From positions 62,001-126,000 of the forward strand of contig NZ_LGTB01000003.1 in NCBI RefSeq assembly GCF_001238275.1: DNA of 64,000 bases. Reading direction: 5' to 3'. The DNA is from Bradyrhizobium viridifuturi. Lineage in GTDB: Bacteria; Pseudomonadota; Alphaproteobacteria; Rhizobiales; Xanthobacteraceae. Within the stretch, counting starts at the first letter, position 1; each line of letters starts with the position of its first letter. This document shows, in pieces, positions 36,206 to 44,940 of this stretch. The notes beneath the pieces were generated by a model. That model saw only the letters and a list, made by a program, of their open reading frames with translations. It made no database searches and was not told the origin of the DNA. Made by a program: the position numbers and the translations under genes.

Positions 36206-37345
36206 TTACCTCTCGTTCGTAAAGATGATCGTGCCACTTGCGGCGAACATGCCGCCGACGCCGTGGCAGACCGAGATCTTCGCATTCGGCACCTGCGCCG
36301 GCGCGATGCCGCGCATCTGCCGCACGCTCTCCTGCAACGCATACATGCCGTACATGCCGGAGTGCATGTAGCTCAGGCCGCCGCCATTGGTGTTGAGCGG
36401 CAGCTTGCCGCCGGGGCGGGTGTTGCCGTCGGCGATGAACTTGCCGGTCTCCTCATGTGGCATGAAGCCGAGGTCGCCGAGGCCGTAGAGCGGCAGATGC
36501 GCGAAGGCGTCGTAGATCATCAGATGATCGACGTCCTTGTGGGTGATGCCGGCTTCCTTGAAGGCCAGCGGGCCCGCCACCTTGAAGGCGCGCGACGAGT
36601 CGAACGTCTTCATCTGGCTGACCATCGGGGTTTCGACGCTCTCGCCGGTGCCGAGGATGTAGACCGGCTTCTGCGGAAAATCCTTGGCGCGGTCGGCCGA
36701 GGTGAGGATCAGCGCGCCGCCGCCGTCGGTGACGAGGCAGCATTGCAGCAGCCGGAACGGATAGGCGATCATCCGCGAATTCAGCACGTCGGCGACCGTG
36801 ATCGGATCCTTCATGGTGGCGCGCGGGTTCTTCGCCGCCCATTCGCGCTGCACCACGGCGACCATCGCCAGCTGCTCATGCGTGATGCCGTGGGTCTTCA
36901 TGAAACGCAGCACCGGAATCGGGAACATGCTCGGCGGGCCGTAGACGCCGAACGGCGATTCGAACTGGCCGTTCAAGCTGTCGGGCGCGGTGAAGCGCGG
37001 CTGCTTGCCGATCATCGACTTGCCGCTCTCGGCATGGGTGATCAGCACGGTCTTGCACAGGCCGGCCTCGATCGCCGCGGCGGCGTGGCGGACATGCAGC
37101 ATGAAGGAGCAGCCGCCGACCGAGGTGCCGTCGACCCAGGTCGGCGTGATGCCGAGATAATGCGCCATCTGCTGCGGGGTCTCGACCGCGGTGGCGAAGC
37201 CGTCGATGTCGGACAGCTTCAGACCGGCGTCCGCGATCGCATTCAGCGCCGCGTCCGCGTGCAGCTGGATCTGCGACATGTTCGGGATGACGCCGAGCTC
37301 GGTGGTTTCGGCCGCACCGACGACGGCAACCTGGTTCCTGCGCAT
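36206..37345 (-). CDS. Thiolase-like protein (SCP2-thiolase/Ltp2-like), paired with a DUF35 protein
   Basis: This 379-residue thiolase-superfamily protein begins RRNQVAVVGAAETTELG and contains VDGTSVGGCSFMLHV, with Cys79 the candidate nucleophile. It continues with LMIYDAFAHLPLYGLGDLGF, LNTNGGGLSYMHSGMYGMYA and CHGVGGMFAASGT. It lacks the standard CxG C-terminal motif of degradative thiolases. The DUF35 gene directly upstream on the same strand is only 4 bases away. In steroid side-chain degradation the same pairing (Ltp2 with the DUF35 domain of ChsH2) forms a retro-aldolase. A thiolytic or an aldolytic cleavage of a CoA ester are both possible here. Confidence 0.85.
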   Translation of the reverse strand: MRRNQVAVVGAAETTELGVIPNMSQIQLHADAALNAIADAGLKLSDIDGFATAVETPQQMAHYLGITPTWVDGTSVGGCSFMLHVRHAAAAIEAGLCKTVLITHAESGKSMIGKQPRFTAPDSLNGQFESPFGVYGPPSMFPIPVLRFMKTHGITHEQLAMVAVVQREWAAKNPRATMKDPITVADVLNSRMIAYPFRLLQCCLVTDGGGALILTSADRAKDFPQKPVYILGTGESVETPMVSQMKTFDSSRAFKVAGPLAFKEAGITHKDVDHLMIYDAFAHLPLYGLGDLGFMPHEETGKFIADGNTRPGGKLPLNTNGGGLSYMHSGMYGMYALQESVRQMRGIAPAQVPNAKISVCHGVGGMFAASGTIIFTNER

Positions 37346-37349
37346 CGTG

Positions 37350-37763
37350 TTAGCCCTTTGCCGGACGGAACAAGGGAAGGGTGATCTTGTCGTCGAGCGC
37401 CTCGAAGGCGACCTCGAGCGGCATGTCGAGCTCGAGCGCTTCCGGCGTCTGCGGGCAATCGATGATGTTGCTCATCATGCGCGGGCCCTCGTCGAGTTCG
37501 ACGATGGCGATCGCGTAAGGCGGCGTGAAGCCGGGTGCGGCGGGGCGATGGTTGATGACGTAGCTGTACAGCTTGCCCTTGCCGCTGGCCTTGAACACCG
37601 AGACCTTGCGCGAGGCGCAGGAGGGGCAGAACGGCCGCGGCGGAAAGTAGACATTGGCGCAGGCGTCGCAGCGCTGCAGGCGCAGCTCGCCGGCCTTGGT
37701 GCCATCCCAGAAATGCTGGGTTTCCGGTGTCGGTTTTGGTTTCGCGCGCGCGGGCTCGGCCAT
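37350..37763 (-). CDS. DUF35 Zn-ribbon/OB-fold acyl-CoA-binding protein
   Basis: This 137-residue protein has a rubredoxin-like zinc ribbon with Cys32, Cys35, Cys46 and Cys49 (LQRCDACANVYFPPRPFCPSC). An OB-fold follows with KLYSYVINHRPAAPGF and PYAIAIVELDEGPRMMSNI. DUF35 proteins are obligate partners of thiolase-like enzymes and contribute acyl-CoA binding. The following thiolase-like gene is 4 bases downstream on the same strand, so the two should form a complex. The divergent HAAT operon starts 240 bases away. Confidence 0.92.
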   Translation of the reverse strand: MAEPARAKPKPTPETQHFWDGTKAGELRLQRCDACANVYFPPRPFCPSCASRKVSVFKASGKGKLYSYVINHRPAAPGFTPPYAIAIVELDEGPRMMSNIIDCPQTPEALELDMPLEVAFEALDDKITLPLFRPAKG

Positions 37764-37944
37764 GTCTGATGTCTCCTCCCGAAATCGTTACAGTCTTGAT
37801 GCGCCATCGGACCAAGGCCCGTCAACGGTCCATCCATGCCGCGCGCAGCGGCCTGTGTCCGGCGCATGCCGCATATTCCGCCCCTCGCACAATTGCTAAG
37901 GCCGCGATGCTTGTGTCGCTTCGATCCGGCGCGTAGAAGGGCCG

Positions 37945-37986
37945 CGTCCAAGACAGGCTCAGGACACGTCCAAGACACGTCCAAGA
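37945..37986. repeat. Short direct repeats CGTCCAAGA x3
   Basis: CGTCCAAGA occurs at 37945-37953, 37967-37975 and 37978-37986, just before the substrate-binding-protein gene. The GGGAGG ribosome-binding site follows directly. The repeats may be slippage products or a regulator site. The rest of the gap 37764-37944 shows nothing recognisable. Confidence 0.5.
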
Positions 37987-38005
37987 TACCGGGAGGAATA
38001 ACATC

Positions 38006-39253
38006 ATGCTGAGGATCATCGGCGCGGCACTCGCTGCCAGCCTCGCATTTGCCACGCAGGTGATGGCCGCCGACGCACCGTCGGAGATCAAGATCGGCAC
38101 GCTGTACGCGTCCTCGGGGCGCTACGCCTCGATCTCGATGCCGGTCTACAGCTCGCTGAAATTGTGGGTCGAGCAGAAGAACGCCGAGGGCGGCGTCTTC
38201 GTGAAGGCGTTCGACAAGAAGATCCCGATCAAGCTCGTGTCCTATGACGACCAGAGCAACACCGCGACCGCCTCGACGCTTTATAACCAGCTCATCACCC
38301 AGGATAAGGTCGATCTCCTGGTCGCCGACTCCGGATCGGTGCTGACGGCGCCTGCGGTCGCGATCGCGCGCGACCACAAGATGTTCCTGTTCGACCAGAC
38401 CGGCACCGGCGCGAGCTTCTTCTCCAAGGACAATCCCTATATCGCGCTGATGGCCGACCCGGTGTCGACGATCTGGCCGAAGCCGGTCGCCGACTTCATC
38501 AGCCATGACGGACCTGGCCTCGGCATCAAGAAGGTCGCGATCCTCTATGCCACCAACGAGTTCACCGGCACCCAGGCCAACGCGTTCCGCAAGTTCGTCA
38601 AGGAGTCCGGCGCGCCGATCGAGATCGTCTACGACCAGGGCGTTCCGACCGAGACCACCAACTACAACGTCATCATCAACAACATCAGCAACGCCAATCC
38701 CGACGCGGTGATTCATTTCGGCTATGCGCCGAACGACATCGCCTTCCTGCGCAACGTCCAGGACGTCGGCACCAAGTTCAAGATGCTGTTCGCGATCTAT
38801 GCCGGTCTCGAGACCGAGCTGCTGGAGAAGAATGTCGGCGCCAAGGGCCTCGAACACGTCTGGACCTATGTGCCGCCGTCCGAGCTGGATTATCCCGTCA
38901 ATTTCGGGATGAACATGAAGGATTTCCGCGCCGCCTGGACCAAGAAGTACAACGACGGCAAGATGGAGTTCGGCTTCAACGCGGTCGCCGGCTACACCAC
39001 GGCGCTGGTGATCGAGAAGACGCTGTCGGTCGCGACCAGCCTCGAGCAGATGGAGCTGCGCCGTGCCGTGTTCTCGCTCAGCGGCCAGCTCAAGACGCTG
39101 GACGGCACCTTCGCGCTGGATGAGACCGGCGGCCAGATCGGCGAGCTGACGCCGCTCGGCCAGCTCACGGTCGACGAGCACGATCACATCAAGTTCGTCT
39201 CGATCTACCCGCACGAGACCGCCACCGGCAAGCCGGTCTATCCGGCGCCGTGA
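38006..39253 (+). CDS. HAAT-family ABC transporter substrate-binding protein
   Basis: This periplasmic binding protein of the branched-chain amino acid (LivJ-like, Peripla_BP_6) family has 415 residues. The N-terminus is a Sec signal peptide, with cleavage probably after VMAADA near residue 22. The mature protein starts EIKIGTLYASSGRYASI and shows KIPIKLVSYDDQSNTATAS and KKVAILYATNEFTGTQANAF, the usual two-lobe pattern. Such proteins bind amino acids, amides, aromatic acids or small carboxylates, and the ligand is not predictable. It leads a five-gene transporter operon followed by an amidase, which suggests an amide-containing ligand. Confidence 0.92.
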   Translation: MLRIIGAALAASLAFATQVMAADAPSEIKIGTLYASSGRYASISMPVYSSLKLWVEQKNAEGGVFVKAFDKKIPIKLVSYDDQSNTATASTLYNQLITQDKVDLLVADSGSVLTAPAVAIARDHKMFLFDQTGTGASFFSKDNPYIALMADPVSTIWPKPVADFISHDGPGLGIKKVAILYATNEFTGTQANAFRKFVKESGAPIEIVYDQGVPTETTNYNVIINNISNANPDAVIHFGYAPNDIAFLRNVQDVGTKFKMLFAIYAGLETELLEKNVGAKGLEHVWTYVPPSELDYPVNFGMNMKDFRAAWTKKYNDGKMEFGFNAVAGYTTALVIEKTLSVATSLEQMELRRAVFSLSGQLKTLDGTFALDETGGQIGELTPLGQLTVDEHDHIKFVSIYPHETATGKPVYPAP

Positions 39254-39298
39254 TGCAGGTGAGGGCGGCAGGCGCAACCTTCGGCGGCGAGCGATAGC

Positions 39299-40222
39299 AT
39301 GACCTATGCGCTCGTTGCCGGCGTGCTGTTCGGGCTGTATTTCAGCCTGGTCGGCATCGGCCTCAATCTCGTGTTCGGCGTCATGCGCATCGTCAATCTT
39401 GCGCATGGCGACATCCTGATGCTCGGCGCCTTCATCGCGCTCGGCGTGGTCGGCATTGCCGGCATCGATCCGCTGTTCGCGGTGCCGCTGGCCTTCATGG
39501 TCTTCGTGCTGGCAGGCGTGCTGCTGTACTGGGTGCTGGTACCGCGGCTGCAGGGCTCGGCCAATCCGGAAATGCTGTCGATCATCCTGTTTTTCGGCCT
39601 GTCGCAGGTGATCGAAGCCGTCACCACGATCTTCGCCGGCACCAGCGAGCGCTCGATCCAGAGCCGACTGCTCGGCACCGTGTTCTCGACCATCAAGGTC
39701 AAGCTGTTCGGCGGCAAGCCCGGTGGGGCAGGGCCGATCCAGATCTTCGGCCAGGGCTTTCCCGCGCCCTGGGTGATCGCGGCCATCACCAGCCTGATCG
39801 CGATCGGGCTGGTCTACCTCTATCTCTACCACACGCGGCTCGGCACCCTGACGCGTGCGGTGATGTCACGCCGTGACGAGGCCCTGGCGACCGGCATCGA
39901 TGTCGACCGCGTCTCGGCGGCGGCGTTCGGCATCGGGCTCGGAATCGCGGCGGTTGCCGGTGTGTTCGCCCCCTTCATGTTCGGCTCCGTGACGCCCGCC
40001 TTCGGCGCCGATGCGACCGTGACGTCGTTTGCGATCGTCGTGCTGGGTTCGCTCGGCAATCCTTTGGGCACCGCGCTCGGCGGTGTCGTCTACGGCCTGT
40101 GCTACATGCTGGTGCAGACCTATCTCAGTTCCTGGGCCGACTTGCTGCCCTATGTGTTGTTGATCGTGATCCTGTTGTTGCGCCCGAGCGGTCTGCTCGG
40201 AAGGCGGGTGCGCGTTGCATAA
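39299..40222 (+). CDS. HAAT ABC transporter permease, LivH-type
   Basis: This integral membrane protein of 307 residues has about eight hydrophobic segments. The N-terminal YALVAGVLFGLYFSLVGIGL and NLVFGVMRIVNLAHGDILML are typical LivH sequences. The EAA-like loop that contacts the ATPase is around RAVMSRRDEALATGIDVDRV. Its end overlaps the start of the next permease by 8 bases. A 45-base gap separates it from the binding-protein gene. Confidence 0.93.
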   Translation: MTYALVAGVLFGLYFSLVGIGLNLVFGVMRIVNLAHGDILMLGAFIALGVVGIAGIDPLFAVPLAFMVFVLAGVLLYWVLVPRLQGSANPEMLSIILFFGLSQVIEAVTTIFAGTSERSIQSRLLGTVFSTIKVKLFGGKPGGAGPIQIFGQGFPAPWVIAAITSLIAIGLVYLYLYHTRLGTLTRAVMSRRDEALATGIDVDRVSAAAFGIGLGIAAVAGVFAPFMFGSVTPAFGADATVTSFAIVVLGSLGNPLGTALGGVVYGLCYMLVQTYLSSWADLLPYVLLIVILLLRPSGLLGRRVRVA

Positions 40223-41135
40223 CGCCTCGAAACACCTGCTGTTCATCCTGGCGCCGCTGGTGGTGGTGTTCGCACTGCTGCCCGGCGTCTATCAAAACCA
40301 TCTGCTGCTGTTCAACTTCGTGATCTTCCTGATCCTCGCGCAGGGCGTGAACATCATCTACGGCTTCACCGGCTATCTGCCGTTCGGCTATGTCGGCTTC
40401 TTCGGTGCCGGCGCCTACGGCTTCGCGATCATGGTGATGCATTTGCAGACGCCGGCGCCGCTCGCGGTGCTGGTCGGCGGCGCCGTCGCGGTCGTGCTCG
40501 GCCTGCTGCTGACGCCGCTGTTGCGGTTGTCGGGCGCGTATTTCGCGATCGCGAACCTCGCGGCTTCGCTCGCGGTGCTGCATTTCGTCGCCAACCCGGC
40601 GCTGGAGGGGATCACCAAGGGTCCCTACGGCGTGTCGCTCACCGGCACGTTCAACCCGACCCATGCCTATTACGCGGCTGTCGTCGTGATGGCGCTGACG
40701 GTCGGGGCGGTGGTGTATCTGAAGAACTCGCCGTTCGGCCTTGCGTTGCAGGCCGTGCGCGAGGATGCGGTGTCGGCCTCGATGGCCGGTGTCAACATCA
40801 TCAAGATGCGGGTGATCGCCTGGCTCGCCTCGGCGCTGGTCGCGGGCCTCGCCGGCGGTATCTACGCCTGGTACGTCTCGGTGTTCTATCCGGACAACGT
40901 GTTCTCCGGCGAGTTCTCGATCTTCGCGATCGTGTTCGCGCTGTTCGGCGGCGTCGCCACCATTACCGGACCGATCGTCGGCGTGCTGATCCTCTATGGC
41001 ATCTACAATCTGATCGGCTTCACCACGCCGCAATATTTCCAGCTGATCTACGGGCTGTTGATCATGGGCCTGGTGTTGTTCCTGCCCGCAGGGCTGGTGT
41101 CGCTGGCAACGCGCAGGGGTTGGCATGTCCCCTGA
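40215..41135 (+). CDS. HAAT ABC transporter permease, LivM-type
   Basis: This 306-residue membrane protein has the LivM-like segments GVNIIYGFTGYLPFGYVGFF and ALQAVREDAVSASMAGVNII (ATPase-contact loop). Towards the C-terminus it has FGGVATITGPIVGVLILYGI. The start is TTG 40215, inside the end of the LivH gene. No nearby ATG gives a full first helix, and the overlap argues for coupling. The ATP-binding gene begins 11 bases before its stop. Confidence 0.92.
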   Translation: MHNASKHLLFILAPLVVVFALLPGVYQNHLLLFNFVIFLILAQGVNIIYGFTGYLPFGYVGFFGAGAYGFAIMVMHLQTPAPLAVLVGGAVAVVLGLLLTPLLRLSGAYFAIANLAASLAVLHFVANPALEGITKGPYGVSLTGTFNPTHAYYAAVVVMALTVGAVVYLKNSPFGLALQAVREDAVSASMAGVNIIKMRVIAWLASALVAGLAGGIYAWYVSVFYPDNVFSGEFSIFAIVFALFGGVATITGPIVGVLILYGIYNLIGFTTPQYFQLIYGLLIMGLVLFLPAGLVSLATRRGWHVP

Positions 41136-41853
41136 GAAAGCCCCCATCCTCGAGGTCTCGAAGCTGGTCAAGCGCTTCGGCGGTTTCCATGCGCTCGACG
41201 GCCTGAGCTTCCACGTCGTGCCGGGCGAAATCCTCGGCCTTGTCGGCCCGAACGGTTCCGGCAAGACCACTGCGATCAACGTCATCTCCGGCCTCTATGC
41301 CCCCGATGGCGGCGAGGTCGTGTTCGACAATGTATCGTCCGGCGGCATCGCCTCGCACAAGCTGGTCCATCGCGGCATCAACCGCACCTTCCAGGTGCCG
41401 AAGCCGTTCCTGTCGCTCAGCGTGCGCGAGAACATCCAGGTGGCGTTGGCCTATGGCGGCGCGACCGATGCGCCGTCGATTGCTGAACTGCTTGAAGAGT
41501 ACCGGCTGAAGGAGGTCGCCGACCGTCCGGCCGCCGATCTCAACAGCGCGCAGCAGAAGATGCTCGACCTCACCCGTGCGCTCGCGACGCGGCCGCGGCT
41601 ATTGCTGCTCGACGAACTCGCCGCGGGTCTCAACCCGGCGGAGCTCGACTGGATTGCGGGCCGCATCAAGGCGCTGGCTGCGACCGGCATGGCGATCATC
41701 GTGGTCGAGCATCTGATGGGCTTCATCGAACAGATCACCGACCGCGTGATCGTGCTCAACGCGGGCAAGGAGATCTTTGAAGGCACGCTCGCCACCGCGG
41801 TGCGCGAGCCGCAGGTGATCGAAGTGTTCCTGGGAGGCGAGCATGCCCACTGA
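41125..41853 (+). CDS. HAAT ABC transporter ATP-binding protein, LivG-type, with atypical signature motif
   Basis: This 242-residue ATPase has Walker A GPNGSGKTT (residues 41-49), a Q-loop in NRTFQVPKPF, Walker B LLLLDELAAG, and the switch His in VVEHLMGF. The ABC signature, normally LSxGQ, reads LNSAQQK here, with Ala in place of the almost invariant Gly. It energises import with the LivF-type partner next door, which has a normal signature. In a heterodimer one degenerate signature can be tolerated. It overlaps both neighbours in a tight operon. Confidence 0.92.
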   Translation: MSPEKAPILEVSKLVKRFGGFHALDGLSFHVVPGEILGLVGPNGSGKTTAINVISGLYAPDGGEVVFDNVSSGGIASHKLVHRGINRTFQVPKPFLSLSVRENIQVALAYGGATDAPSIAELLEEYRLKEVADRPAADLNSAQQKMLDLTRALATRPRLLLLDELAAGLNPAELDWIAGRIKALAATGMAIIVVEHLMGFIEQITDRVIVLNAGKEIFEGTLATAVREPQVIEVFLGGEHAH

Positions 41854-42562
41854 TGCAGCCCCGCTTCTCGACGCCAGCGGCGTCGATGCCGGCTACGGCA
41901 CCATGCAGGTGTTGTGGGGCGTTGATCTCGACGTCCGTCCCGGCGAGACCGTGCTGTTGCTCGGCGCCAATGGGGCGGGCAAGACCACCTTCCTGAAATC
42001 GCTGGTCGGCCTGATCGAAGCCCGCAGCGGCCACATCAAGCTCGGCGGCGAGGATATCACCAGGATGCGATCCTCGGATCGCATGAAGCGCGGCATGACC
42101 TACATGTCGGAGCTTGCGGTGTTCCCCGATCTGTCGATCGAGGAGAACATCCGCGTCGGCGCGCAGGCGCTGGGCCATGCCAATCCCGGCGCCCGGGTCG
42201 ACGAGCTCTACGGCCTGTTTCCGGTGTTGCGCGACAAGCGCCGCGACCCGGCCTCCAGCCTGTCCGGCGGCCAGCGCAAGATGCTCGGCATCGCCAAGGC
42301 GCTGTCGGCCGAGCCGAAGCTGCTGGTCATGGACGAGCCCTCGGCCGGGCTGTCGCCGTTGTTCGTCAAGGAAGTGCTGCGCGCCCTGTCGAGCCTGCAG
42401 GGCCGCGGATTGGCGCTCTTGATCGCCGAGCAAAATATCGGTTTTCTTGAGATCGCCACCCGCGTCTTCGTGCTGGAAGGTGGGCGCATCCGCTTCTCCG
42501 GCACGGTTGCCGAGATGAGCGGCAATGAAGAGCTGCACCGGGCTTATTTCGGGCTGAAGTGA
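41843..42562 (+). CDS. HAAT ABC transporter ATP-binding protein, LivF-type
   Basis: This 239-residue ATPase has Walker A LGANGAGKTT, signature SLSGGQRKM and Walker B LLVMDEPSAGLSP. The switch region is LIAEQNIGF, in which Gln replaces the usual His pairing, as in many LivF proteins. It starts 11 bases inside the LivG-type gene. It is the last transporter gene, and a gap of about 100 bases leads to the amidase gene on the same strand. Confidence 0.94.
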   Translation: MPTDAAPLLDASGVDAGYGTMQVLWGVDLDVRPGETVLLLGANGAGKTTFLKSLVGLIEARSGHIKLGGEDITRMRSSDRMKRGMTYMSELAVFPDLSIEENIRVGAQALGHANPGARVDELYGLFPVLRDKRRDPASSLSGGQRKMLGIAKALSAEPKLLVMDEPSAGLSPLFVKEVLRALSSLQGRGLALLIAEQNIGFLEIATRVFVLEGGRIRFSGTVAEMSGNEELHRAYFGLK

Positions 42563-42659
42563 TAGTGATGCGAGGCTGGGGGCCGACGCACTGGAAATCA
42601 GCCCCGGTTCGCGCGACAATCAGCTGAAGCCATCAAGTGCCAGCCGTGAAGTGAAAGCC

Positions 42660-44009
42660 ATGCCGAACAATCCGACACTCGCCTCCCTTGCCGCCGATCT
42701 CGCCAGCGGCGCGACCTCTGCCCGCAAGCTCGTCGAGCAATGCATCGCCAGGATCGCCGATCCGGCGGGCGAGGGTCAGCGCACCTTCATCCATGTCGAT
42801 CGCGACGCGGCGCTGGAAGCCGCCGATGCGATGGATCGGCTGCGCAAGGCCAACGCTGCGCCGTCGCCGTTTGCCGGCATTCCGGTGTCGATCAAGGACC
42901 TGTTCGACATCAAGGGGCAGGTGACGCGCGCCGGCTCGCGGGCGCTGGAGGATTCCGCGCCGGCGGATGCCGATGCGCCCGCCGTAGCGCGGCTCAAGCG
43001 CGCCGGCTTCATTGTGATCGGCCGCACCAACATGACCGAGTTCGCCTATTCGGGCATCGGCATCAATCCGCATTACGGCACGCCGAAGAGTGCCTGGAAC
43101 CGGAGTGTGGGCCATGTGCCCGGCGGCTCGTCCTCGGGGGCTGCGGTCTCGATCGCCGACGGCATGGCGTTCGGCGCGCTCGGCACCGACACCGGCGGCT
43201 CCTGCCGGATCCCGGCCGCCTTCAACGGCATCGTCGGCTACAAGCCGACGCAGCGCCGGATTCCGCTTGCCGGCGGCGTTCCGCTGTCGTTTACCCTGGA
43301 CAGCTACGGCCCGCTCGCCAATTCAGTGGCCTGCTGCGCGGTGCTCGACGCCGTGCTGGCCGACGAGCCGGTGACGCCGATCGCGCCGCGCCCGGTCAAG
43401 GGCATGCGGCTCGCGGTGCCGACCACGGTCGCGCTCGATGATCTCGACGATGCCGTTGCAAAGACCTTCGAGCGCGCGCTGGCGTCGTTGTCGCGCGCCG
43501 GCGCCTTGATCGAGCGGATCGAGGTGCCTGAGTTTCTTGATGTCGGCGTGATGAACACCAAGGGCGGGTTCTCCGCGGCCGAGAGCTATGCCTGGCACCG
43601 CTTCCTGCTCGCGAGCAAGGGCGACATCTACGATCCGCGCGTCGCCGTGCGCATCCAGCGCGGCGAAGGGTTCCTGGCGGCCGACTATATCGACATCGTC
43701 AATGCGCGCCGCTCCTTCATCGCGCGCACCGAGGCACGGATCGCGCCCTATGACGCGCTGGTGCTGCCGACCACCGCAAACCTGCCGCCGAGCATCGCAA
43801 GCCTCGCCGACGACAAGGCATTCGCCACCGAGAATTTGCGTGCGCTGCGCAATCCTTCGCTGATTAACGTGCTCGATGGCTGCGCCATCTCGTTGCCCGC
43901 GCATCGCGAGGGCGAGGCGCCGGTCGGCCTGATGCTCGCCGCCGCGGGCGGTTCGGATCGCCGCATCTTCGAGCTTGCGGCCGGAATGGAGACCGTCATC
44001 CGTGTTTGA
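42660..44009 (+). CDS. Amidase (amidase-signature family, GatA-like)
   Basis: This 449-residue hydrolase has the Ser-cisSer-Lys triad of the family: Lys in GIPVSIKDLFDIKG, cis-Ser in VPGGSSSGAAVSIADG and nucleophilic Ser in GTDTGGSCRIPAAFNG. It cleaves an amide or related bond in the cytoplasm. It is not the GatA transamidase subunit, since no gatB or gatC is present and the C-terminal half differs. The placement after the HAAT importer suggests that it hydrolyses an imported amide. The GTG at 42651 is an alternative start. Its stop overlaps the GTG start of the DUF2848 gene. Confidence 0.92.
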   Translation: MPNNPTLASLAADLASGATSARKLVEQCIARIADPAGEGQRTFIHVDRDAALEAADAMDRLRKANAAPSPFAGIPVSIKDLFDIKGQVTRAGSRALEDSAPADADAPAVARLKRAGFIVIGRTNMTEFAYSGIGINPHYGTPKSAWNRSVGHVPGGSSSGAAVSIADGMAFGALGTDTGGSCRIPAAFNGIVGYKPTQRRIPLAGGVPLSFTLDSYGPLANSVACCAVLDAVLADEPVTPIAPRPVKGMRLAVPTTVALDDLDDAVAKTFERALASLSRAGALIERIEVPEFLDVGVMNTKGGFSAAESYAWHRFLLASKGDIYDPRVAVRIQRGEGFLAADYIDIVNARRSFIARTEARIAPYDALVLPTTANLPPSIASLADDKAFATENLRALRNPSLINVLDGCAISLPAHREGEAPVGLMLAAAGGSDRRIFELAAGMETVIRV

Positions 44010-44688
44010 TCTCACCTTCAAGGTCGACGACAAGGGCGCCGCGACGCCGCTGACGCTCGAAATCCGGCAGGCGGTGATCGCCGGCTGGACCGGGCGCGAC
44101 CCGGTGGCCCGCGACAAGCACATCGCCGAGCTCGAAGCACTCGGCATCGCGCGGCCCGCGACGACGCCGATCTATTATCGCTGCTCGGCGCGCCGGATCA
44201 CCTTCGCCGATACCATCGAGGTCTGCGGCGAGGACTCCAGCGGCGAAGTGGAGTTCGTCCTGATCGGCTGGCAGGGCCGCATCTTCGTCGGCTGCGGCTC
44301 GGACCATACCGACCGCAAGGTCGAGAGCTACAGCGTCACCGTCTCGAAGCAGATGTGCGACAAGCCGATGGCTTCCGAGCTCTGGGAGCTCGAAGATGTC
44401 ATTGGCCACTGGGACCAGCTCGTCCTGCGCTCCTGGGCCACAATCGGCGGCCAGCGCGTGCTCTACCAGGAGGGCACGCTCGATCACATGCTGCCGGTCA
44501 GGGACCTGATCGCGCGCGGTTTCGATGGCGGCAAGCTGCCCGACGGCTGCGCCATGTTCGGCGGCACCTTCGCCGCCAAGGGCGGCATCCGCCCGGCCAG
44601 CCGGTTCGAGTTCGAGCTGGAAGACCCGGTGCTGAAGCGCAAGATCAGCCACGGCTACGACGTGGTGACGCTGCCGGTGCGGGGCTAA
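44002..44688 (+). CDS. DUF2848 protein
   Basis: This 228-residue soluble protein begins VFDLTFKVDDKGAATPLTLE, contains YYRCSARRITFADTIEVCGE and GCGSDHTDRKVESYSVTVSK, and ends ISHGYDVVTLPVRG. These match what I recall of DUF2848, a family of unknown function. It has conserved acidic and His residues (SDHTD), which could suggest a hydrolase or isomerase. The GTG start overlaps the amidase stop, so the two are co-translated and probably act on the same compound. No signal peptide or membrane segment is visible. Confidence 0.78.
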   Translation: MFDLTFKVDDKGAATPLTLEIRQAVIAGWTGRDPVARDKHIAELEALGIARPATTPIYYRCSARRITFADTIEVCGEDSSGEVEFVLIGWQGRIFVGCGSDHTDRKVESYSVTVSKQMCDKPMASELWELEDVIGHWDQLVLRSWATIGGQRVLYQEGTLDHMLPVRDLIARGFDGGKLPDGCAMFGGTFAAKGGIRPASRFEFELEDPVLKRKISHGYDVVTLPVRG

Positions 44689-44737
44689 GATCTTTCCGTG
44701 CGTCGTTCCTTCGACGGGCGACCGACACTCTCCACAG

Positions 44738-44857
44738 GTCGTCCCTGCGAAAGCAGGGACCCATAACCACAGGATTTTGTGGTCGGCACGCTGTGGCCCC
44801 AGCCCTCTCGTACAACTGATGACAGTGGCTATGGGTCCCTGCTTTCGCAGGGACGAC
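44738..44857. repeat. Large composite inverted repeat, CCCATAACCAC family, copy 4
   Basis: Both ends are of the CCCTGC type: GTCGTCCCTGC-GAAA-GCAGGGACCC on the left and GGGTCCCTGC-TTTC-GCAGGGACGAC on the right, with CATAACCAC and an imperfect GTGGCTATG as inner arms. This is the only symmetrical copy in the window. Confidence 0.88.
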
Positions 44858-44940
44858 AGCGTGACTGGGGTGGCGTTCTCGACATATCCGGATCGGAAAT
44901 CGGGTGGCGCCGACCGCCATCATGGGCCAGATTCCGCCTC

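Noticed and set aside
42660..44009. GatA subunit of glutamyl-tRNA amidotransferase
   Set aside because: No gatB or gatC is nearby and the context is an ABC importer and DUF2848. A general amidase is more likely.
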